From Spirochaetaceae bacterium (lineage in GTDB: Bacteria > Spirochaetota > Spirochaetia > Treponematales > Breznakiellaceae): a DNA stretch of 9,147 bases. The stretch covers positions 1-9,147 of the forward strand of contig JAITHR010000079.1 in assembly GCA_031279895.1 (NCBI GenBank), given 5' to 3'. Below are positions 1 through 4,719 of this stretch, piece by piece; the stretch's first letter is position 1; each line of letters begins with the position of its first letter. The notes beneath the pieces were generated by a model that saw nothing but the letters and a program-made list of their open reading frames with translations, made no database searches and was not told where the DNA came from. The position numbers were made by a program, and so were the translations under genes.

Positions 1-254
1 AGGGCTTTAATCAGGGTGCGGTATCGCTCCACGTCAATACGCTGTACATACTTGAGCATACGCCGCCGCTTCCCCACGAGGATTAACAACCCCCGCTGGC
101 TGGATTTATCTTTCTTAAACCGCTTGCAATGCTCTGTAAGCTGGTTTATCCGCTCGGTCAACAGCGCGACCTGCACCTCCGACTTGCCGGTATTCTTTTC
201 GCTTTTACCGAACTCGGCAACGATCTCCGCCGTCTTTTCCTTTTGTAATGCCAT
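1..254 (-). CDS. rpsO: 30S ribosomal protein S15, 5' part
   Basis: S15 is a primary 16S rRNA-binding protein of the small ribosomal subunit platform. The visible 84 codons begin MALQKEKTAEIVAEFG and contain the family hallmarks: VQVALLTERINQLTEH (about residues 28-42), RGLLILVGKRRRMLKY (about 54-69) and DVERYRTLIKA at the edge. S15 is normally about 88-90 residues, so only the last few codons lie outside the window. The start is fixed by a strong Shine-Dalgarno (AAGGAG, 264-269) nine bases upstream of the ATG. The usual His-His of the DHHSRRGLL loop is replaced here by a Lys-Ser-Ser stretch, which I believe is normal in treponemes. The gene directly follows ribF, so the two are very probably co-transcribed and translationally coupled. 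In many bacteria pnp comes next, but it would be outside the window. Confidence 0.97.
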   Translation of the reverse strand, partial: MALQKEKTAEIVAEFGKSEKNTGKSEVQVALLTERINQLTEHCKRFKKDKSSQRGLLILVGKRRRMLKYVQRIDVERYRTLIKA

Positions 255-260
255 ATTGTT

Positions 261-270
261 ATTCTCCTTA
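261..270 (-). promoter_or_regulatory. rpsO ribosome binding site overlapping ribF stop
   Basis: On the minus strand TAAGGAGAAT contains both the TAA stop of ribF (268-270) and the AAGGAG Shine-Dalgarno of rpsO (264-269). Ribosomes terminating on ribF therefore sit on the rpsO initiation region, which implies translational coupling. No separate rpsO promoter is needed. Confidence 0.85.
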
Positions 271-1074
271 GAAAACAGAAATGAATTCAATGTCCGTTAC
301 CGCATCGAAATTCCCCTCGAAATCAGGCGGGATACACACGTTTCCGTGTTTTATCGTTATCTCCGCTTCTTTTCCTTTGTTTTTCCCGCTTGTTTTCCCG
401 TTTACCATCACCGAATACCGCCCGTCCGGGGGAACCGCCCGTCCGATCGGGTGAAACGCCGTCCCGCCCCCTTCCCGAAAGGTTTTAAAACCCCGCAGGT
501 CAAGCGCCACGTTTCTTCCAAGGGCGGCTGCCGCGGACTTAAGGTCTCCCGCGGTAATGGCGGCGCGGATACGGCTTGAGCTTATGGGACCCGTTGCGTC
601 CCGTACCGGCGGCACCACCTCAATCCGAATCTCCGCCGTCTCGTAGCGGGTTTTAATAAGTGCCGCGTCGGTATCAAGACCGAAGCCGCACCGGAAGTTG
701 CTGCCCACCGCAAGATAGCTCACCGCGCCCTGCCGTATCAGGATCTCAATGAAATCCCGCCCCCTCAGCTTACTGAAATGTTCTGAAAAGTCAATAAGGA
801 TTGTATGGGAAACCCCCAGTTCCTCAAAGATTCGGAGTTTCTGCCGGAGGCTGAGGATAGCCGCGCCTGCGGTGTCGGGGTACAAGACCTGTTTGGGGCT
901 GCGTCTGAACGTAATGACCGCAGGTTCGGCGCCGTGCCGGACTATTTTTTCTATGAGCGCCTGGTGGCCTCTATGCACCCCGTCAAAAACGCCGACAGTT
1001 ACCGCGGTTCTCCCAAGAAGGCGCCCGGAACCGCTTTCGGCGAACTCGGTCCAGTCGGCCACCTGTATATTCAT
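268..1074 (-). CDS. ribF: FAD synthetase (RibF family) with reduced kinase domain
   Basis: The cytoplasmic RibF family makes FMN from riboflavin (kinase domain) and FAD from FMN plus ATP (adenylyltransferase domain). The N-terminal nucleotidyltransferase domain is complete: GVFDGVHRGH at residues 28-37, VGSNFRCG at 122-129 and ISSSRIR at 163-169, followed by the usual ALGR. The C-terminal part is only about 82 residues (187-268). It keeps something like the PPDGRYSV strand, but I see no PTAN flavokinase motif and no conserved glutamate region. Total length is 268, against roughly 305-315 for bifunctional enzymes, so riboflavin kinase activity is doubtful. The ATG at 1074 is chosen over a longer frame opening at 1182 because a good promoter lies inside the longer frame and the family alignment begins here. 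An AAGGG motif (1081-1085) is the likely ribosome binding site. truB, the common upstream neighbour, is absent. Confidence 0.92.
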   Translation of the reverse strand: MNIQVADWTEFAESGSGRLLGRTAVTVGVFDGVHRGHQALIEKIVRHGAEPAVITFRRSPKQVLYPDTAGAAILSLRQKLRIFEELGVSHTILIDFSEHFSKLRGRDFIEILIRQGAVSYLAVGSNFRCGFGLDTDAALIKTRYETAEIRIEVVPPVRDATGPISSSRIRAAITAGDLKSAAAALGRNVALDLRGFKTFREGGGTAFHPIGRAVPPDGRYSVMVNGKTSGKNKGKEAEITIKHGNVCIPPDFEGNFDAVTDIEFISVF

Positions 1075-1121
1075 ATTTTTCCCTTTTTCTTTTTCCGGTA
1101 TTCCGCCATAGTATCGGCTTA

Positions 1122-1151
1122 AGTATACCCCCGTATCACCTATCCTTGCAA
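1122..1151 (-). promoter_or_regulatory. predicted sigma-70-type promoter of ribF-rpsO
   Basis: On the minus strand a TTGCAA -35 box (1146-1151) and a TATACT -10 box (1122-1127, five of six consensus bases) are separated by 18 nt. Transcription would start near 1115, giving a leader of about 40 nt before the ribF ATG. This also argues against the upstream in-frame start at 1182. The prediction is by eye only. Confidence 0.6.
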
Positions 1152-1154
1152 CCC

Positions 1155-1180
1155 GCCTCCTGCCCGCCGGCGGCGGAGGC
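1155..1180. repeat. GC-rich hairpin just upstream of the ribF promoter
   Basis: GCCTCC (1155-1160) pairs with GGAGGC (1175-1180). Inside it the perfect ten-base palindrome CCGCCGGCGG (1164-1173) can extend the stem. It abuts the ribF -35 box. It has the composition of the repeat family found elsewhere in the window but lacks its usual three-base loop. Function is unknown. Confidence 0.55.
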
Positions 1181-1195
1181 ACACAAGCTTCCCGC

Positions 1196-1221
1196 CCGCC
1201 TCCGGCGGTTTCATAAGCGTC
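1196..1221 (-). repeat. GGA-loop hairpin repeat, CCGCC/GGCGG stem variant
   Basis: Plus strand CCGCC-TCC-GGCGG (1196-1208) is followed by TTTCATAAGCGTC. This is the reverse complement of the element that recurs across the window (GCTTATGAAA then a GGA-loop hairpin). Read on the ribF coding strand it shows GGA. It lies upstream of ribF, beyond the promoter. Confidence 0.8.
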
Positions 1222-1226
1222 ATGCG

Positions 1227-1265
1227 CCGAGCCTCTAAGCAGTCGGCGTCCGCTTTGAGGCTCGG
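1227..1265. repeat. 14-base-arm inverted repeat
   Basis: CCGAGCCTCTAAGC (1227-1240) and GCTTTGAGGCTCGG (1252-1265) pair at 13 of 14 positions around an 11-nt loop. It lies between the two divergent promoters. There is no U-tract on either side, so it is not a clear intrinsic terminator. It could separate the divergent transcription units or be a structural part of the repeat family. Confidence 0.6.
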
Positions 1266-1275
1266 TTCAAGTAAG

Positions 1276-1359
1276 AGCCGGCATGAAACAGCGCAAAACC
1301 GGCACGGAATAACGCAAGTCCGGCGCGAAACAACGCGGGCGCGACGGGGCGGGTTGACA
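1276..1359 (+). repeat. 21-nt periodic array upstream of the DUF3786 operon
   Basis: CCGGC recurs at 1278, 1299 and 1320, exactly 21 nt apart, each followed by a similar GAAACAGCGC-like stretch. A degenerate fourth unit runs into the -35 box at 1354. Because the period is seven codons, one plus-strand frame reads as heptads (HETAQ, HGITQ, RETTR-like). I regard that reading as accidental. Units resemble, on the opposite strand, those of the larger 21-nt array at 3905-4093. Confidence 0.7.
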
Positions 1360-1382
1360 TTTTATCGTGCGGCCCGTACATT
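1354..1382 (+). promoter_or_regulatory. predicted promoter of the DUF3786 operon
   Basis: A perfect TTGACA -35 box (1354-1359) is followed after 17 nt by TACATT (1377-1382, four of six -10 consensus bases). Transcription would start near 1389, giving an untranslated leader of about 160 nt that contains two tandem hairpin repeats. The -35 box sits at the decayed end of the 21-nt array. Confidence 0.6.
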
Positions 1383-1436
1383 TCAAGTCAGGCCGCCGGC
1401 AGGCCGGAGACGGCGCGGCTAAGCAGTCGTTGACAG

Positions 1437-1524
1437 CTGAAAGCCGCTTTGCAGGACGCTTATGAAACAGCCGGAGGCTGCTGAAAGCCGCTTTGCGGGA
1501 AGCTTATGAAACCGCCGGAGGCGG
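1437..1524 (+). repeat. 44-nt tandem repeat with two GGA-loop hairpins
   Basis: Two units start with CTGAAAGCCGCTTTGC at 1437 and 1481, exactly 44 nt apart. Each continues as GGA(C/A)GCTTATGAAAC and ends in a hairpin. The first stem is CAGCC/GGCTG (1468-1480) and the second is CCGCC/GGCGG (1512-1524). Both arms differ between copies, but pairing and the GGA loop are kept. Both lie in the predicted leader of the DUF3786 operon. Confidence 0.9.
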
Positions 1525-1536
1525 GCCGGAGGCTGC

Positions 1537-1541
1537 GGAGG
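1537..1541 (+). promoter_or_regulatory. ribosome binding site supplied by repeat sequence
   Basis: GGAGG lies eight bases before the ATG at 1550. It is embedded in GGAGGCTGCGGAGGCTGGGG, a repeat-like extension of the hairpin element just upstream. It decides the start of the DUF3786 gene, because the longer frame opening with TTG at 1493 is translated repeat. Confidence 0.75.
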
Positions 1542-1549
1542 CTGGGGAA

Positions 1550-2185
1550 ATGGGAAAAGAAGAGAAAAAAGAACAGAGAGGGTACGAGGCAACGTACCAA
1601 TGGGTCGTACACTTATTGCAGGCGTGCGATATTGCGGGAAATGCGGCGCGTATGGGGCTCTCAACGGCGGCGCGCGACGCCGCGTCGATTGGTTTTCTGG
1701 GAAGAACGTACCGTATCGCCAAAGACGGCATCTCTCTTACAGACAGCCTCGTGCCTTGGACCGTCGGTTCGGAGGGCTTTGAGCACAACCTCAAAAGTGT
1801 GCTGGGCTACTACCTCCTCTCCGGTTTCAACGGGGAGCCTGTGAACGACTTCTGCCTCCTTAGCCATTTCTCCCACGGCGTTTTTGACAACCGGCCCGCC
1901 TGGGACGACCCGCTGGTACACGTGTACGGGGACTCGCCGGAGAAACTGGGGCGCGTCGGGGAGGCGCTGGGCTTTCTGCCGGAAGGCGCGGGGCGCTGGC
2001 ATTACGCGCTCTTCCCCAAAATGCCGGTAAAAATCGTGTACTACGAGGGGGACGACGAGTATCCGCCTAATATACCGGTGCTTTTTGACAAAACCGCCAT
2101 ACAGGTCTATAAGTTTGAACCCCTTGCGGTGCTGTACGGCTGTTTCCGGCACGCGCTTGCGGCGGTCGGAAACGTAATCCCGTGA
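1550..2185 (+). CDS. DUF3786 domain protein
   Basis: This is a 211-residue protein that I assign to the DUF3786 family, described as putative metal-binding and of unknown function. Matching features in order are FLGRTYRI (residues 49-56), the hydrophobic VLGYYLL (83-89), an FxHGVFDNRP stretch (106-115), and near the C-terminus YYEGDDEYPP (163-172) followed by VLFDKTA. No signal peptide or membrane segment is visible, so it is probably cytoplasmic. It opens a three-gene operon behind the promoter at 1354-1382 and overlaps the next gene by four bases (GTGA). A TTG start at 1493 would add 19 residues encoded entirely by the 44-nt repeat and is rejected in favour of the ATG with GGAGG. What it does for the two exported partners downstream is not evident. 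Confidence 0.85.
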   Translation: MGKEEKKEQRGYEATYQWVVHLLQACDIAGNAARMGLSTAARDAASIGFLGRTYRIAKDGISLTDSLVPWTVGSEGFEHNLKSVLGYYLLSGFNGEPVNDFCLLSHFSHGVFDNRPAWDDPLVHVYGDSPEKLGRVGEALGFLPEGAGRWHYALFPKMPVKIVYYEGDDEYPPNIPVLFDKTAIQVYKFEPLAVLYGCFRHALAAVGNVIP

Positions 2186-2919
2186 AAACGAAACCGAAAC
2201 CGAAAACAAAACCGCGCCGCGCCTGCGGGCTTCTTTGCCCGCTCTGGTTCGCCTTTTTCATGCTCGTATCCGGCGCCTCCCTTTGCGCGTGGAAGCCCGC
2301 GGGATATTCCCTGGGGTTTGATTTTATGCCGGAATCAAACCGCGTCTTCCCGTCAGGCGTAAGCTTCTCCTCCTTCGGCTCCCTCAGCCTCCATACAATC
2401 GTAACGGTCCGCGCCGGCGTCTCCCTTGGGGTCCTGGGCCAGGCGCTCGACATCAAAGCCTTCGGCAAGGCGGACCTGTCGGTTCCCCTCAAAACCGTCC
2501 CCCTTGTCCTAAGCCTCCACTATATCTACAACGGCCTTCCGAAGTATAAAACCCACAGCCACACGGCGCTTCCCCTGGTCTCCCTCAACGGGCGCTGGGC
2601 GGGAACCGCCATAGGCCCGGCGTGGCACTTCACCCTGTTTAACCGCGAGGCGGTTATCATCGAGCCGGTCTTCGCCCTCTCCTCCTATATCAACGCCTAC
2701 CACACGGAGCGGGGGCGCGTGGGCCTGCGGGTAACGAACATAACGGACTTCGTGTCCGGCACCATGGGATCCTACTCCCTCACGCTGTACAGCGCCTTCG
2801 GCCTAAGCCGGCGGTGTTTCATTATAAACGAAGTTACCCTGTACCAAAGCGGCAGCGTGGGGCTTGCGGCAACCTACTACGGCTTCTCCTACCGCGGCGG
2901 GCTGGTCTTCAAATGGTAA
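2182..2919 (+). CDS. predicted exported beta-barrel-like protein, family not recognised
   Basis: I do not recognise a family for this 245-residue protein. It begins with a very basic Lys/Pro-rich n-region (residues 1-13) and a hydrophobic stretch (about 16-33) ending in SGASLCA, a plausible signal peptide. The cysteine is not in a good lipobox because residue -1 is Leu. The mature part is rich in Gly, Ser and aromatic residues with alternating polar and apolar positions, and it ends in FKW. This is typical of outer-membrane beta-barrels but not proof. The GTG start overlaps the previous stop (GTGA). No strong ribosome binding site is visible, so translation probably depends on coupling. The next in-frame Met (residue 27) would remove the basic n-region. 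The final TGG-TAA overlaps the ATG of the phosphoesterase gene. Both downstream products appear to be exported. Confidence 0.7.
   Translation: MKTKPKPKTKPRRACGLLCPLWFAFFMLVSGASLCAWKPAGYSLGFDFMPESNRVFPSGVSFSSFGSLSLHTIVTVRAGVSLGVLGQALDIKAFGKADLSVPLKTVPLVLSLHYIYNGLPKYKTHSHTALPLVSLNGRWAGTAIGPAWHFTLFNREAVIIEPVFALSSYINAYHTERGRVGLRVTNITDFVSGTMGSYSLTLYSAFGLSRRCFIINEVTLYQSGSVGLAATYYGFSYRGGLVFKW
2184..2215 (+). repeat. hexamer-like AAACCG repeat at a gene start
   Basis: The first codons of the beta-barrel gene consist of an imperfect AAACCG/AAAACG repeat encoding alternating Lys and Pro/Thr. Copy-number changes would keep the frame and change the positive charge of the signal-peptide n-region. Confidence 0.5.
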
Positions 2920-3740
2920 TCCGGGTGTTTCTCCTTTCCCTTGTTTCCCTGTTCCTTCAGGGGTGCGACATCGATATACTGGGCGTCTTTGCCTCAAGCG
3001 ACCTCGACGACCGCTTGAAATACCGGAACACCTTCCGTTTCATCCTGCCGGAGGAGCGCTCCCTCCTGCTTGCCGGCTCTTCCTACTCTTTCATCGTGCT
3101 TACCGACACGCATATCGAAAACGGGAACGCCTTCGGCCTTGACCGCCTTCGGGAGGTCGTCGCCTCTGATCCGGCGGTGCGGTTCGTGGCGGTGCTGGGG
3201 GACATAACCCAGAACGGGAGGGCGGAGGACCTCGAAACGTTTATCAACACAGTACGGTCCTTTCAGGTTCCCTGCTATCCGGTCATAGGAAACCACGACA
3301 TATACCATAACAACTGGCCCGTATGGAGGGATCTCGTCGGGTCCACGTCGTATAAAATAGAGATAGAGACCGGCGGGAATCGCGACGCGCTCCTTATACT
3401 CGATTCGGCGAACGCTTTTTTCGGCTCAAGCCAGATAGGATGGCTCGACGCGGAACTGGAGGCGGCGCGGGGCCGCGTGTTTGTCTTTACCCATACCAAC
3501 CTTTTTACCGAAAGCATCACCGATTTACAGACGATTACCGATTTGCGGGAGCGGGCGCGGATACTGTCGGTTCTTGAGGGCCGGTGCGCTGCCCTGTTTA
3601 CGGGCCACGCGCACAAGCGGATTAGCAAAACCCTCGGCGGCGTCAAGTACCTCACCCTTGAAGACTTCAAAAGCACCGGGACCTATTGCTCTGTAACCGT
3701 AACCCCCGCCGGCATAGGGTATACCTTTTACCACCTCTAG
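2913..3740 (+). CDS. calcineurin-like metallophosphoesterase lipoprotein
   Basis: This 275-residue predicted lipoprotein belongs to the calcineurin-like phosphoesterase superfamily, which uses a two-metal centre to hydrolyse phosphate esters. The substrate is not evident. Residues 1-18 form a short lipoprotein signal ending in LFLQGC, with Cys18 as the lipidation site, so the enzyme should be membrane-anchored outside the cytoplasm. The metal-ligand motifs are all present: DTH (65-67), GD (96-97), GNHD (126-129), TH (193-194) and GHAH (231-234). The ATG at 2913 is chosen because it starts exactly at the lipoprotein signal. A longer frame opening at 2814 would bury that signal behind 33 residues read out of frame from the upstream gene. 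It overlaps that gene by seven bases (ATGGTAA) and closes the operon. The repeat field begins immediately after its TAG. Confidence 0.9.
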   Translation: MVIRVFLLSLVSLFLQGCDIDILGVFASSDLDDRLKYRNTFRFILPEERSLLLAGSSYSFIVLTDTHIENGNAFGLDRLREVVASDPAVRFVAVLGDITQNGRAEDLETFINTVRSFQVPCYPVIGNHDIYHNNWPVWRDLVGSTSYKIEIETGGNRDALLILDSANAFFGSSQIGWLDAELEAARGRVFVFTHTNLFTESITDLQTITDLRERARILSVLEGRCAALFTGHAHKRISKTLGGVKYLTLEDFKSTGTYCSVTVTPAGIGYTFYHL

Positions 3741-3892
3741 CCGCCTCCGCAGCCTCCGGCTGTTTCATAAGCTTCCCGCGCCGCGCCCTCAGCCATTCCG
3801 TCCGCATACCGCCGGCCCGTCTCCGCAGCCTCCGGCTGTTTCATAAGCTTCCCGCCCCGCGCCATCACGCCATTCCGTCCGCATACCATCCG
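3741..3892 (-). repeat. 76-nt tandem repeat with GGA-loop hairpins, directly after stop codon
   Basis: Two imperfect 76-nt units share CTCCGCAGCCTCCGGCTG (at 3745 and 3821), then TTTCATAAGCTTCCCGC and later CCATTCCGTCCGCATACC. Each carries a CAGCC-TCC-GGCTG hairpin (3750-3762 and 3826-3838). The first unit begins at the base after the phosphoesterase stop codon. Read in the opposite direction it is the same element as in the DUF3786 leader. Confidence 0.9.
3749..3765 (+). terminator. possible weak terminator or mRNA 3'-end hairpin
   Basis: A five-to-six-base-pair GC stem with loop TCC is followed by only three T residues, nine bases after the phosphoesterase stop. It is weak as an intrinsic terminator. 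It could instead protect the transcript 3' end, as REP hairpins do in enterobacteria. The identical arrangement follows the permease stop on the other strand. Confidence 0.35.
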
Positions 3893-3963
3893 CGCCCCGA
3901 AGCAACGTATTCACGCCTCTAAACGACGTATTCACGCCTCTAAACGACGTAATTCCGCTTCAG

Positions 3964-3975
3964 AATGAATTCATT
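3964..3975. repeat. perfect 12-base palindrome
   Basis: AATGAATTCATT is fully self-complementary and spans a unit junction of the 21-nt array. It could be a protein-binding site or simply a by-product of array geometry. Confidence 0.6.
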
Positions 3976-4005
3976 TTGCTCCGTAAAGAATTCATTTTGC
4001 TCCAG

Positions 4006-4038
4006 AAGAATGTCCTTTTGCTCCAGAAGGACATTCTT
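4006..4038. repeat. ten-base-pair hairpin formed by two adjacent 21-nt units
   Basis: AAGAATGTCC (4006-4015) and GGACATTCTT (4029-4038) are perfect reverse complements around a 13-nt loop. The variable segments of two neighbouring array units are thus mutually complementary. Confidence 0.75.
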
Positions 4039-4071
4039 TTACTCCGTAAACATTGATGTTTCGGAGTAAAA
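4037..4071. repeat. 35-nt near-perfect palindrome in the 21-nt array
   Basis: TTTTACTCCG (4037-4046) pairs with CGGAGTAAAA (4062-4071), and AAACAT (4048-4053) with ATGTTT (4056-4061). This gives 16 base pairs with one bulged T and a two-base TG loop. It arises because the unit core is inverted at 4063. It lies between two convergent operons but lacks the A-stem-T order of a bidirectional terminator. Confidence 0.8.
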
Positions 4072-4074
4072 CAT

Positions 4075-4560
4075 TGATGTTTCAAGGTGGCGTGCGGTAA
4101 GCGGACTGCGCCCGCTTTGTCGCGCTGTGCGGGACGCTTATGAAGCCGTCGGAGACGGTGATGTTTCAAGGTGGCGTGCGGTAAGCGGACTGCGCCCGCT
4201 TTGTCGCGCTGTGCGGGAAGCTTATGAAACAGCCGGAGGCTGCGCCGTGCCTTTAAGCGGACGGAGACTGCTGTGAGGCGCGTGGCAGGACGCTTTTGTA
4301 CCACCCGCCGCCGGCGGGCCGTCGGAGACGGTGATGTTTCAAGGCGGCGTGCGGTAAGCGGACTGCGCGTACTTTGCCGCGGTAACGGGAAGCTTATGAA
4401 ACAGCCGGAGGCTGCGCCGCGCCTGTAAGCGGACGGAGACTGCTGTGAGGCGCGTGGCAGGACGCTTTTTGCCTCCGCCGCTGGCGGTAAGCGGAATACG
4501 CCGGCTGCGGGTCGCATAGCGGGAAGCTTATGAAACAGCCGGAGGCTGCGCCGCGCCCCG
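4075..4560 (+). repeat. composite GC-rich repeat block with GGA-loop hairpins
   Basis: A segment starting TGATGTTTCAAGG recurs at 4075, 4159 and 4332. The first two are 84 nt apart, four times 21. A segment of about 83 nt from GGGAAGCTTATGAAAC through TAAGCGGACGGAGACTGCTG to GGACGCTTTT occurs at 4216-4298 and 4387-4469, and its first part again at 4521. Hairpins lie at 4146-4158 and 4319-4331 (CCGTC/GACGG stem) and at 4230-4242, 4402-4414 and 4536-4548 (CAGCC/GGCTG stem). Other stem-loops with loops GCC or GCT lie at 4304-4318 and 4475-4487. All stops and starts seen here are repeat-derived and I see no credible gene. Confidence 0.85.
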
Positions 4561-4588
4561 AACAACGACCCGCCCCTTACTACGCACA

Positions 4589-4719
4589 ACAACGCGCAAC
4601 CCTCGAACCGTCGGAGGCTGCGCGGGCGTAGCCGCGCCTGGGTAGCAACCAGTGAAGTAACCGGACACGGTGTTGCACCATTAAGAAACAACAGTGTTTG
4701 AAACAGCCGGAGGCTGCGG
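4589..4719 (+). repeat. left copy of the inverted repeat bracketing the ABC operon
   Basis: The segment 4604-4679 (CGAACCGTCGGAGGCTGCGCG onward to ACACGGTGTTGCACC) matches the reverse complement of 8835-8912 over nearly its whole length with a few small gaps. Weaker similarity extends outward (AACAACGC) and inward (TTTCAAACA...CTGTTG). It ends with a CAGCC-GGA-GGCTG hairpin (4704-4716), whose outer edge touches the permease stop codon at 4720-4722. Confidence 0.88.

Larger units (their letters stand above)
3905..4093 (-). repeat. phase-locked 21-nt array of about nine units
   Basis: Units start at 3905, 3926, 3947, 3968, 3989, 4010, 4031, 4052 and 4073, all 21 nt apart with no slippage. A weak tenth unit may precede at 3884. 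The CTCC core falls at 3979, 4000, 4021 and 4042. In the next unit the same position (4063) holds GGAG, the reverse complement. The flanking eight or so bases vary between units. On the minus strand the frame reads as seven-residue repeats (KRMSFWS, KRTFFWS, KMNSLRS). The array is much more AT-rich than its surroundings. Confidence 0.9.

Noticed and set aside
16..579. 187-residue open frame on the plus strand opposite rpsO and ribF
   Set aside because: It is antisense to two recognisable genes, Arg/Ser-rich with no domain, and is a shadow of GC-rich coding DNA.
1222..1422. 66-residue plus-strand open frame with heptad repeats
   Set aside because: It lies across the 21-nt array and the promoter of the DUF3786 operon, and it has basic, low-complexity composition. 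It is explained by the repeat.
1493..1549. N-terminal extension of the DUF3786 protein from a TTG start
   Set aside because: The extra 19 residues are entirely translated hairpin repeat, while the ATG at 1550 has GGAGG at ideal spacing and gives family length.
4037..4071. Bidirectional intrinsic terminator for the two convergent operons
   Set aside because: The stem starts with T and ends with A, the reverse of the A-stem-T arrangement. No T-run follows on either strand and the GC content of the stem is low.
3905..4093. CRISPR array
   Set aside because: The unit is 21 nt in total with degenerate repeats and no constant-length unique spacers between identical repeats. No cas genes are present.
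3960..4691. 243-residue open frame on the minus strand through the convergent repeat region
   Set aside because: It is translated repeat: the same SLRLFHKLPA-type peptide recurs and the C-terminus is the 21-nt array. There is no domain and no ribosome binding site, and other frames are equally open.
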